Assembly (NCBI GenBank): GCA_029204225.1
Contig: CM055104.1
Coordinates: 27,009,253 to 27,073,252, forward strand
Origin: Diphasiastrum complanatum
Taxonomy: Eukaryota; Streptophyta; Lycopodiopsida; Lycopodiales; Lycopodiaceae
Reading direction: 5' to 3'
DNA: 64,000 nucleotides
In this document: positions 10,860-20,912 of the stretch, piece by piece
Position numbering within the stretch: the first letter of the stretch is position 1
How the letters are laid out: every line of letters starts with the position of its first letter
Notes under the pieces: generated by a model
The model's database searches: none
What the model was told of the DNA's origin: nothing
The model's input: only the letters and a program-made list of their open reading frames with translations
Program-made: the position numbers and the translations under genes

Positions 10860-11770
10860 TTACAAGATGTTGTGATTCATATATTTAGAATAGGAACAAG
10901 AAACTTTGAATTGCTGAGAAAAGAAATTATATTTAAAAATAAATAAATGAAATTTTTTTTTCTAATGCTCAAACTCACTAAAGAGTGGCATCAGAATCAG
11001 GCATCTCACCGTTTACCAAATCACTATAATAACATTTGAGGTTGTTGTCTCCTAGAAGAAAGATATTTATCAAGGAGAAATACCCTTGGTGGTTACAAGC
11101 TCATGTGGGACTTGTCATCTAACAAAGAAAACAGGTATTGACACAATTCACACATGTAAAAACATAGTTTAAGATAAGCGAATAAAAAATTATGTCTATT
11201 CAAGCAAATAAATTTCAACATCCAAAGAAAAACAAGTCCTCGAGAGCAATTAATAATCAGGCTTAAGCAAGGCTTTCAGTATCTACCTTGCTTCCATCAA
11301 TTCTCGGCAAGTCTGAAAGGCTTGAGTTGTGGACTCATTTTGTGTGATCTTCAAACTTTCATCATGTCCTAGTCTTAATATATTAATAAAGGAAGATTCA
11401 TTCATTGCTAGAAGATGGTTTTCGTTACCCATAGATGAATCATTGTGACAATGCTAGGCTTGAATATTCTGTTCATGATACATATATTGTGATAGTGCTC
11501 ACTCAAATTTTGAATTATTTAACAGAAAAAGTCAATGCACCTTATAGAATCTTAAGAAATTGTCATCAAGGTTGCATTTCTTTTCTGCAAGATTTGGTCA
11601 TTATGCTTTGTCATAAAAACTTTCTATTGTATTTATGTTCACGTGTTATATTTCTTAATAAATGCACTCCCTTTATACGTATAATTTTATTTTTAATTGC
11701 AATAATATAACTAGAGAACAAATCGAATGTACACGCTACAAGCATGAAAGTACATTGTGCTGAAAAAACA
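10860..11770. other. AT-rich intergenic DNA, nothing recognised
   Basis: I see no gene, repeat family or motif that I can support between the direct repeats and the CT microsatellite. The short open frames here (for example 11435-11710) have no recognisable content and biased AT-rich codons. Confidence 0.4.
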
Positions 11771-11771
11771 T

Positions 11772-11956
<185 letters not shown>

Positions 11957-12317
11957 TGTTTCCCTCTATACAATTTCGTTGCTTATATTTTATTGCTTAC
12001 AATTTAATGCTATATCATTATTTTACTATTCTAAAGTGTTTAGTGATATTATTGGAAAATTAAAAACTGTATACACACAAGACTTGTGAAAGTATTGTTT
12101 GTATTTATGGTGTGACAAAAGAAACAAAAAAACCATTGTGACTAAAAAAAATGGCATAGAAAAATCAAGAGCGTCTGCTTCTTCATAAAGTAAAACCCAA
12201 CAGTAGTCTATTCAAAATAGCAATGACTTAAGTCGATGTCATTGTGTACAGGAAATTAAACTGAAATTTTTTTGTCATGGTTACGACGTCATATCTTATT
12301 ATTGTACCATAACAACC

Positions 12318-13600
12318 TCATATACCTTCTTTAGGTTCTCCATTTTTGTCAAGGTCTTGCACTCTTGTGTAACTTGGTACATCTCTATCAATCTCAAAAT
12401 CTTGTTGTCTTGCAGGAAGTAGATCAACTAGATCACGTTCATTGCATACAATTTGCTCTTCTTGGATTATAAGGACACCTTCATTAGAAACCTCTTGCAT
12501 ATAAATATTAATAATAACCTCTTCATCATTGTTGGAATCAATTGGAAATGGATCCTTCGGCTTACGAAACGAAGACAACAGTGTCTCTAGATTTGGAATC
12601 ATGTGATGGCCCCATGGAGGACAAGCTCAGATACGATCTTTGAACTAGCTATCTCGATCATGTGTAGCCATACAATACTGTGGAAGGTGCATGATTGATT
12701 TGTGAGATGTCGATCCTGCAATTTTGATAGATTACATTTGAGTCATAAAGTGCATTTTCATAGTATCTTGAACATGGTGAGATTGATGTAACAATGATCA
12801 ATGATTTTTAATTTAACAATGTATCTATGATTTGTATTCTAATAATTATCATTTTGTTGATTGATTTGTAATCTAACAATGATTTGGTTTTCATTGTTTG
12901 CTTTTATAGAGAAAAAAAGAGATGCATCTTAGAAGGAATTAAAGATCATCCAAACAATAGATGAGGTATGTTTTTGTTTGTTTTTTATTGTTTTTATATA
13001 TTTACAACAAATTTATACAAGATGAAATAGAAAAACATAGACAATAAACAATCATTCCATACATAATGAGATAGAGATGATCAAATACAAAAGTTTATAT
13101 TCATAATTCAAGAAAGTATACATATTCGCATCTAATTCATGAAAAAAGCATTGATACTAATACTCTTTTTTTCTACTTTTGCAAATACTAAAAATACATC
13201 AAATCTAAGAACTAAAAGTAGGCTTCTTATTCTTCGCTATCTTCTCCCTCATCGTTGTCCGAAGCCGAATCTTGTCCTTTGTCTTCGCCTTCGTCCCCTT
13301 CATCTTCATTCCCTTCTTCTCCTTGGTTTCCTCCCGTACTTTCTTCCACAAAGGAAGCGGATGCCCTCTACATACACATTCACAAAACAAATTAATAATT
13401 ATTAGCCAAACACATATCATAAAATTGAAATGAAATAAAAATTGTGTATCAAAAATAAGAGAAATACAAATTATGTAGCAAAAATTCATTCTTGGATGTA
13501 CGCCTTATGCCGCAAGATAATCAACCAAGGCACTACAGCCATGGCGATATCCAATATTGTACTCAACATTGGTATACTTACGCCCATAATCTTCAACCTA
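12318..13600 (-). other. Possible minus-strand gene remnants (unassigned exons)
   Basis: Three pieces on the minus strand could belong to one broken gene that I cannot identify. A clear candidate terminal exon runs 13367-13227: it follows a good acceptor (TGTATGTAG) and encodes 46 residues ending in a very acidic tail (DSASDNDEGEDSEE, stop at 13229-13227). A second piece near 13597-13515 follows another acceptor-like TGTAG and reads VEDYGRKYTNVEYNIGYRHG before a stop. A third, 12602-12318 (94 codons, MIPNLETLLSSFRKPKD start), lies 600 bp further on and may be unrelated. Acidic C-termini are common in transposase-type proteins, but nothing here proves that. Confidence 0.25.
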
Positions 13601-13756
13601 CATCAACACAAATCGATGATTAGAAAAAAAACAAAAAAAATATTGATAAACAATAAACATATGAAATGCAATTAGCTGACATAGAATTGCTTACAAATTG
13701 GGCATGCATATTGGTCTTGCCTCCCGATCCAAGGTGAGATTGGCCTAAAAGATTAA

Positions 13757-14581
13757 GCCAAGGCAAAGTCAAAGAAGAAGATCCAACAAAAGGAGACCAA
13801 GAATGATGTTCAACCATCTAGCTCCAAAGGTGAAAAGAAGAACAAAGCCAAACTGAAGTGCTTCTTTTGTGGAAAGAAAGGGCACTTTGCATCTGAGTGT
13901 TTCAAAAAGAAGAATGCACAAGGAGAGAGCAAACAAGGCAACCTCACTCTTGAGGAAGATGAGGATGAAGTGGATTCATCCTTGATGGCTTCTACATCAA
14001 CATCAAAGAGCTACTCCAATGACACATGGTGGATTGATAGTGGGGCTAGTTCCCACATGACATTTCAAAAGGATTTTTTCTCAACTCTTGTACCTTTTGT
14101 AGGTTGTAAAAAGTCTATTCTAACAACAAGTGATCAAGAATGTAGAATAGATGGAGTGGGAACTATTCCCTTAAGTCTTGGATCCTCTAAAAGAGTAGAT
14201 CTTGATAATGTACTCTATGTTCCTACACTCACTAAGAATTTGTTAAGTGTAGGACAATTGATGGATGATGGCTTAGATATCCATTTTAAGCAAGGTGTTT
14301 GCTCCATAATGATGAATAATACTTGCATTGTAAAGGGATTCAAGCAAGGAAGGCTTTTTAAGCTTGATGCTAATGTTTTTCTTGGAAGTGTGAACATGGT
14401 GAAGGAGGAGCTCAATCAAGTGGAGCTTTGGCATAAGAGGTTGGGCCACCTCAACTTCAAATCTATGGAGATGCTATACACCAAGGATCTTGCTCTCGGC
14501 CTTCCAAAGACACTCTCAAAGTGTGGAAAAAGTTGTGAAGCTTGTAGCCTCTCAAAGGCACACAAGCTACCTTTGGATTGA
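13757..14581 (+). pseudogene. Ty1/copia gag zinc knuckle-protease-GAG-pre-integrase fragment
   Basis: An open frame of about 275 codons without its original start runs from a stop at 13754 to 14581. It encodes a Lys-rich gag tail, the zinc knuckle CFFCGKKGHFASEC (about 13858-13900), and the aspartic protease with WWIDSGASSHMTF (about 14029-14067, catalytic Asp in DSG). It then gives the protease C-lobe (VLYVPTLTKNLLSVGQLMDD) and the GAG-pre-integrase zinc region (ELWHKRLGHLNFKSM ... CGKSCEACSLSKAHK). It stops just where integrase should begin. This is the same copia family as at 5.3 kb, where integrase begins. No LTR was found. Confidence 0.85.
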
Positions 14582-14596
14582 GAGTGAGGCTAGTCT

Positions 14597-14770
14597 TGGA
14601 TCTCTTTAAGTCTGGGATCCTCTAAAAGATTGGATATAGAAAATGTACTCTATGTTTCTAATCTTAGTAGGAGCTTGCTTGGTGTTGGGCAACTAGTGGA
14701 TAGTGGTTTAGATGTTCATTTTAAGAAAGGTGTTTGCTCTATTATGATACTTGCATTATAAACGGATTTA
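14597..14770 (+). pseudogene. Second decayed copy of the copia protease segment
   Basis: Directly after the preceding fragment, the protease C-lobe region appears again in degraded form, from TGGGATCCTCTAAAAGA onward. Its translation recalls VLYVSNLSRSLLGVGQLVDS and GLDVHFKKGVCSIM. It matches 14180-14320 of the neighbouring fragment but with more changes and several frame breaks, so it is an older or independently decayed tandem piece. Confidence 0.6.
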
Positions 14771-14879
14771 AGTAAAGGAGACTATTCTCAAAGGCTCGCA
14801 AGCAACCATTTGCTAACTCTTCTACTAGATATTCTAAGTCATTAGATCTCATTCATAGTAGATTTGAAACTAGTTGAGT

Positions 14880-15480
14880 CTAATCCCTTGATTAGCCATG
14901 TCGAGTGATCAGCATCAAAACCACATGACATGCATCAAATTTGAACTATTCCAAGTGATAAGTACCAAATTCAAGCTGTTTCAATGTCTTGAAGTCACTA
15001 TTCTATTGGTTTCATCAATCAATAGACAATTTTGAGTGATAAAGGCCAAAAATACAACTATCTTTAATGGTAGATAGCAAATTTGAGCTATCTGATGTGA
15101 TAGGGATCAAATGTCAACAATAACTGGTGCAACAAAATATACTAGATTTGAAACTAGTTGATTCTAATAACTTGATGAGCCATGTTGGGTGATAAGAACA
15201 AAAATTACACATTGGGCAACAAATTTTGGCATTCCCAAATGATAGGCAACAAATTTAATCTATTTGAATGAAATCCCTCAAAGTTGATCACTCTATGAGG
15301 AGCCTCAGGTGAAAAGTGCCAAAATGAGGCTTTTTACATTGATAGACATCAAGCTGTTTGAGCTATTTCATGTGATGCTGGTTAATTATGATTATTCAAT
15401 GGGCTATGTCAAGCAATAGGGACCAAAATAGAGTTGTTTCACATGTAAGTATCAAATTCAAGTTACTTGATTTTTCAAAC
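14880..15480 (+). repeat. Degenerate ~40-bp repeat field upstream of the SET ORF
   Basis: A loose word of the form GTGATAGGNACCAAATTTGAGC followed by TATTTCA recurs roughly ten times with heavy variation (for example near 14930, 14957, 15037, 15095, 15190, 15240, 15310, 15420). It fills the space just upstream of the SET-domain ORF. Subterminal arrays of degenerate motifs are known at the ends of CACTA elements, where the element protein binds, so this could be the 5' subterminal region of copy 1. That role is inference. Confidence 0.4.
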
Positions 15481-15622
15481 TCGGGATTTTGAAGATTTTG
15501 ATGATTTTTTAAAAATGACAAATATGTATTAATTACTGCTTAGTTTTCTAAATAGTTAAAAGAAATCACACTTCTATTTCATAGTTTGCTTGAATTTGTT
15601 TCTTTTCTTCATAAATTAGACA

Positions 15623-16798
15623 ATGTCATATTCGTTCAAGCAACTTGACATTGGTAAGGTATCTAAATGTTTTAGTGATGAAGTTATTTGTGGATCTTGT
15701 AAAATTTGTGTGTACATATCAATTTTAATTGTTACTCACTCCACCACACCTCACATAGATCTTTCCATGGAATGTATTCATCCCACAATATCACCACACA
15801 TAGATTCTATTCATCCCACGACACCTCACATGGATTCTATCCATCCCAAAACACCTCACGCAAATTCTACTATGGATTCTATTCATTCCACAATGTCACC
15901 ACACATCGATTCTATCTATCTCATGACACCTCACATCGATTCTATCCATCCCACGACACCTCACATCGATTCTATCCATCTCACATCACCTCACATACCT
16001 TGTGTAGAATCTCCTCTTCTTCCTATTCCATCTAGATTTACTCCATTAAAAAAAAGAACACGACTTGGATGCATTTTGACAAGATTTGAAAATGAACAAC
16101 CAAATTTACATATTGTTGACTTATCCAAGAATGTTTTAAATTCATTGACTGAGTCTCCCCTTCCTCCCTACCTAGAAGCATTGGTTAAGCCCTTTGATAG
16201 AAAGAAATATTCATGTTGGCCTGATAGAGTAACACTACCATTATGTGGAACATCATTTTCATATTGGGGTCATATGTACATGATCAAGCCAAGTGAGCAC
16301 TTTCCTAATGCGGGATTGGGTTTATTTTCTTTGACTAGCATTGATGTCCCCTTGAATAGTGTTGTCACATTAATGTCTTATACAGGACCTCAATACAATT
16401 GGGGTGATTGGCATGCTCTATGTCGTCACCAATGGAGAATGCAGGTTTATGGCTTGAATGCCAATGCTTGTTCTTTGGAAGAGCGACGTGTGCAAGGACA
16501 GAATATTTCGAAATCACATCATATGTACATTGATGGGCACCCAAAAAAATATGGCAATATTGCTGCATATATAAATAGTTCCATTGGGCACCCTTCATTA
16601 ACTAATTGTGATTTTGAGGAACGTACCAATGGAAAGGAAGAATACTTTTCTAGGAACTCAAAAAGTACATACGTAATGGTATGTGCGATAAGGCCCATTG
16701 AATGTGGTGAAGAGCTATTCATCAAATATAGCTTCAATCGCCCTCTTCCAAGATGTGTACAAAAGGCTTTGAGCCAAACTCAAGCATGTACCTTGTGA
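15623..16798 (+). CDS. SET-domain protein encoded beside a CACTA transposase
   Basis: This ORF of 391 codons starts at the ATG at 15623 and is uninterrupted. Residues 40-130 hold a repeat of about ten residues (PHIDSIHPTT-like). Residues 224-371 have the layout of a SET domain, the fold that transfers methyl groups from S-adenosylmethionine to lysine, usually on histones. It shows SEHFPNAGLGLFSL (cofactor-side Gly motif), a SYTGP strand, an inserted Trp/His/Cys-rich segment (YNWGDWHALCRHQ), YGNIAAYINSS near residues 310-320, and GEELFIKYSFN at 361-371 with the conserved Tyr. The usual NHS reads NSS and the usual Asp-Tyr reads Lys-Tyr. The same changes occur in the second copy at 51.1 kb, so they are family features rather than decay. 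TNP2 begins 158 bp downstream in the same orientation. Whether it is an active methyltransferase is unknown. Confidence 0.7.
   Translation: MSYSFKQLDIGKVSKCFSDEVICGSCKICVYISILIVTHSTTPHIDLSMECIHPTISPHIDSIHPTTPHMDSIHPKTPHANSTMDSIHSTMSPHIDSIYLMTPHIDSIHPTTPHIDSIHLTSPHIPCVESPLLPIPSRFTPLKKRTRLGCILTRFENEQPNLHIVDLSKNVLNSLTESPLPPYLEALVKPFDRKKYSCWPDRVTLPLCGTSFSYWGHMYMIKPSEHFPNAGLGLFSLTSIDVPLNSVVTLMSYTGPQYNWGDWHALCRHQWRMQVYGLNANACSLEERRVQGQNISKSHHMYIDGHPKKYGNIAAYINSSIGHPSLTNCDFEERTNGKEEYFSRNSKSTYVMVCAIRPIECGEELFIKYSFNRPLPRCVQKALSQTQACTL
15745..16000 (+). repeat. ~30-bp coding repeat in the N-terminus of the SET ORF
   Basis: Units resembling CACATCGATTCTATCCATCC plus CACGACACCT repeat about eight times in frame, giving PHIDSIHPTT-type decapeptides. 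Copy number has clearly changed by slippage, and the second SET ORF at 51.1 kb has only a vestige of this region, so it is fast evolving and probably a flexible linker. Confidence 0.75.
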
Positions 16799-16956
16799 AT
16801 ATTAAAATACATTTTATCTATTTAGTGAGAGCAAGTTATATTGAATGTGAATTAGTTGTTTTTTTTATATTTCATATTGCATGCCTTAATTTAAGATATG
16901 GTGTTTGATTTGCATGTCTTAATTTTAGTTTTAATTTTTATGAATGACAATCTTAT

Positions 16957-19433
16957 ATGTTAATTGATAAATATGTTAATTTGTTTCCATGTTTGAAGGA
17001 CTATGAATTGTCATCTAGCTCTGGTGACGATGGCAACAGTCACTCCATATCCAAAACAAGATTGGCATACGATGGGCCGCACATAAATCAACTATCACGT
17101 CGTGAGCGTATGGGATTGACAGCCATGATGAAAATAGATGAACAACAACGTGCCAAAGCAAATCAGCCTCGATCTTCTTCTTTTTCTTCTTCAGAATCAA
17201 GATCAAGTGTTAAAAATGATTTTTGCATTCAAGATAAAGTTGAAATCATGAACAACTTGATAAATAACGTCTATGAGCATCATGATATGGAAGAACGCAC
17301 TGAACATGATAGCGAATCATTTATTAGTGTCGAGGAAAAAAAATTGAGAGAAGAATCAAACACACCATTATATCTTGGAGCAAAGACATCTTGTTTGGCC
17401 GCTTTGTTGCTTATATTGAACCTCCAAGCAAAATATAAATGGAGTGATACAAGTGTTACATCCTTATTTTGGTAAATAAGATTGAGATTTTTTTTTAAGA
17501 ATTTAATAGATGTGTTGTTCAAGTCAAATGTTTTAGTTGGCTAAATGATTTTTTATTTTATATTATAAAAAATTAATTTCATTATGTATAGGTTATTGCG
17601 CAAACTACTCCCAGAAGGAAACACTATGTTAGAGACAAGAGGTGAGGCACGAAAAATGTTGAGTGCAATGGAAATGGACTATACATTGCATCATGCTTGT
17701 CCAAAAGATTGCATCTTATATTGTGGTGAGTATCGAGGGTTAAAAGCTTGTCCTATATGCGATACTCCTCGATATCGAGATGACTTACAAGGGACCACTA
17801 TCCCATGCAAGGTGTTATGACACTTTCCAGTAATCCCACAATTGCAACGATTGTTTCGTTGCAAGTCTCTTGCAGAACTTGTGAATTGGCATGCTAGTCA
17901 TCGTTCTTCGGATGAGATCATGAGAGTACCCTCAGACTCTCCTGCATGAAAACACATTGACAAAGAATATCCATGTTTCGCAAGTGAAACAAGAAATATA
18001 AGATTTGGACTTGCAACAGACGGGGTTAACCCCTTTGAAAAAATGTCAAGCACGTGGTCTACTTGGCCAGTGGTATTGGTCAGCTATAACATTCCACCTT
18101 TCCTAAGCATCAAAAAATGACATCTCATGCTAGCACTTCTAATTCTTGAAAAACATAAAGTAAAAAATATGGATATCTACTTTGCACCATTGATTGAGAA
18201 ACTAGAACTACTAATTTTATGCTATATAATTTAGAAGTAATGGATAAATGGTTGGAATTATATGAAGAAGAAAAAAAAAAGGGTATTGACTAGAAATCGA
18301 CACCGACACAATAGGCGTAGAGGTCAAGCTACACCTTCACATGATCTTGAGCCATTGCCCAACCAATGCACTATAGACTGGATGGTTGATACACTCCAAC
18401 AAGCAAGATCAAAGGGACAATTCATATCTGACACAGAATGAGAATTTGCAAGAGGATGTGATTGGAAGGTTTGTCTATAACTCTATTTTTTTTAAGTGAA
18501 CAATTTTAATTTGTACGATGATTGATTATTGTTTTAATTATAATCAACATGTGACAGTATCAAAAGTATAGTGCAATGAGCATATGGTCGTCGTCATCGC
18601 ATTGAATCAATTGATATGAAACGACGAACTTATGATTGTGGTGTGATGGCATCCTTTCATCAAGAAAGTCAGAGTAGTGCTCGAGATCAAAGTCCAATTT
18701 CTGGAGAGCTTGAGTATGTAGGAACCATACAAGCCATATATGAGGTGTGTTTTGGTGAAATGGGTAAATATTTGTTGTTTGACGTGAAATGGTTCAAAAT
18801 CGACTATAGAGGATCAAATGCAAATGTAAAAAAAGATCGTAGTGGATATTTTGCTATCGATTCACCAAGACATTAAGCATGGACTTTTCAGACACATTGG
18901 TGTTGCCTCGTCATTGTGAACAGGTGTGCATGAATTTCACATTTTTTTCTTTTTGTCAATTGTGATCAATGTTATATTAATCATCTACACTACTTTTTCA
19001 TTACATCTATTTATTGTGAATTAAAATGTGAGCATAACAAATATCTAATCTTAACATTGCTAAATGTGTAGGTATTTTTTCAATTAGATCGACTAAACAA
19101 AGATGGTGGTATGTTGCTCAAATTAAGCCACGCTCAAGACATGTATTCGAAAATGCATATGTTGAGAATGAAATGGAAGATCTAAATTTGGACAACACAA
19201 GTATATTTGATGAAGATGTACATATACCTTCGAGTTTTATAAATATTGAAAACCCGAGAATTGATTTTCATGATTCCGACAACTCAGATGATGAAGAGGA
19301 CAACAATGATTCTTTGCATGAGGACAATATTGAGAGAGGTTTTGATTTCGATAGTGATGATGAAAATCATCTTAGCGGAGATGAGTTGCAAGATGTATTG
19401 GCTGATGAATTTGAATCTTGCGATGATGAATAA
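16957..19433 (+). pseudogene. CACTA TNP2-type transposase, internally deleted and broken
   Basis: The N-terminal exon (16957-17471) has an acidic, Ser-rich leader and the TNP2 entry region (AKYKWSDTSVTSLF). A 120-bp intron (17472-17591, GTAAAT...TATAG) joins in frame to LLRKLLPEGNTM and HACPKDCILY ... ACPICDTPRY. Beyond 17817 the transposase continues through recognisable LFRCKSLAELVNWH, FGLATDGVNPFE (first catalytic Asp) and STWPVVLVSYNIPPFL. Stops interrupt it near 17818, 17947 and 18118; several replace Arg or Trp codons by TGA, as expected of C-to-T decay. The second catalytic region is absent, so about 18230 joins a C-terminal part. That part has the DUF4216-like ELEYVGTIQAIYEV ... LLFDVKWFKIDYRG (18616-18876) and, after a likely intron, an acidic tail to 19433. 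The intact enzyme would bind terminal repeats and excise the element. Confidence 0.8.
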
Positions 19434-20157
19434 AGTTTGTACATGTCACAAATAATTTTGTCATAAAATGATCCATTGTGGTCAATATATATTGTCTTCA
19501 AATTAAAATTATTATATTTTTCTACGATGTTGCATTTCTAAAGTTTCATTTCAAATGCATCTCGCAATTACTTAGAATTAGAAAAATTTATCAATATTAA
19601 TAGATGTGTGAACTAATTAAAAGATATATGTGTTGATTATTTATATATTATAATTAAAAACCATCTTCTTTGAGATAATAATACACTTTGCCACAATATT
19701 GTTCGACTATTCATTGATCTTTGTAAACACACAAAGGTGTATAACATTGCAATTTTTTTATCAACAAATTAGCTTAACAAGCTACCACACGGCTCTCAAA
19801 TGTAAGGTACTTAGCATCCTTTCACATGCATATTAAGCACACGCTTATATTTTTACCCATCAATACCATATTGAAAAATTGTCAAATTTTGATTAAATTT
19901 TTTTCTCAATATAGAAACACATCATAATGTCTATAAATACATAAGATAGCATGTAGTATTCAACTGATAGTAATTTTAATTATCAGAGCATAATAATTTG
20001 AGATAATGATCATTTAATTTTTAGTCCACATTTAATTATAAGTATACACCTATTCAAAATATAAAAAAAAATCTTATTTGCTTTTAAATTAATCATAAAG
20101 TTATTTTTTATTAACTTATTATTCATAATAGATAAAAAAAATTACAACAAACTAATT

Positions 20158-20640
20158 TTGCCATGCGTGGCAAATTTTCAAAACAAAATTTTTCTAAGTA
20201 TTGTGTTTTAATATTGCCATGCGTGGCAAACTTTTTGACAAATTTTGCCACGCGTGGCAATAAAAAAAGCCATCGCTCTGGAATTTTCTTTGGAGATTTG
20301 CCACGCATGGCATTGCCACGCATGGCAAATCAAAAAAATTTATGTCACATGAAAATTGGTTAAATAACCACCGTACGTGGCACTTCCACGCGTGGATGTG
20401 CCACGCCGACATATTTTGGCACTCAAATTTTAAGTTTTAGTTTAAAAAAAATTTGCATGGCAGTGCCACGCAGAATTAAAAAAAATTTTCCGGACCTCTC
20501 TAGTCTGGATTTCACCGGCAGGGTCCTCGAAAAAGTTTTAGCGTGGATATGCCACGCGTGGCAATGCCAGACATAAGAAAAATGTCAAAATTTTGGCTAA
20601 GTATCGGGTTCGCGTGGCAGCGTCGCATGGCAAAACACAC
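20158..20640. repeat. Cluster of TTGCCACGCGTGGCAA-type palindromes
   Basis: Within about 480 AT-rich bases there are roughly a dozen copies of GCCACGCGTGGC or one-mismatch forms (for example near 20160, 20217, 20248, 20299, 20314, 20388, 20465, 20553, 20615). Several are perfect dyads. The cluster sits 0.7 kb beyond the TNP2 stop of the CACTA element and before the 3' end of the minus-strand gene at 20.9 kb. CACTA elements are known to carry arrays of short, often inverted, subterminal motifs bound by their own protein, so this is a good candidate for such a binding array. Confidence 0.6.
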
Positions 20641-20912
20641 ATATATGTAGTTGTGAATAGTACTTTATCATTTCATTCAAGTTTGATCAAGTTCTATTAG
20701 TGTTTGCATCTCATTTTGTGTGTAGATGCTGATTTTTTTACATTGGTGAGATTGATAGTGTATTTTGCTTTCTAACCAAAGATCATTCAAGTAGATTGGA
20801 TCATAATAATCTGAAATCTTTCACAATGCCCACAATATAGCATACAAAAAATTGGATTTTTACAAAATTGTAAGGCTAGAACTGCAACTGTCAAAAAATT
20901 TACAACTTCAAC

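Larger units (their letters stand above)
15600..20700 (+). mobile_element. CACTA (En/Spm) element copy 1 with SET-domain ORF
   Basis: This entry groups the SET ORF (15623-16798), the TNP2 transposase remnant (16957-19433) and the 3' palindrome cluster (20158-20635). All coding parts point the same way and the TNP2 has its expected N-terminal and C-terminal regions but an internal deletion, so this is a defective derivative. The true termini were not located: no convincing CACTA...TAGTG pair with a 3-bp target duplication could be found by eye, and the ends given are approximate. Confidence 0.6.

Noticed and set aside
16780-17010. Splicing of the SET ORF directly into TNP2 to make a fusion protein
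   Set aside because: A donor-like CTTGTGAAT and an acceptor-like TTTGAAG exist, but joining them does not keep the TNP2 frame, and copy 2 lacks the same signals.
14990-20702. CACTATTCTATT (near 14994) and TTCTATTAGTG (ending near 20702) as terminal CACTA/TAGTG ends of copy 1
   Set aside because: The two are only weakly complementary and the adjoining 3-bp sequences do not match, so I could not accept them as terminal inverted repeats.
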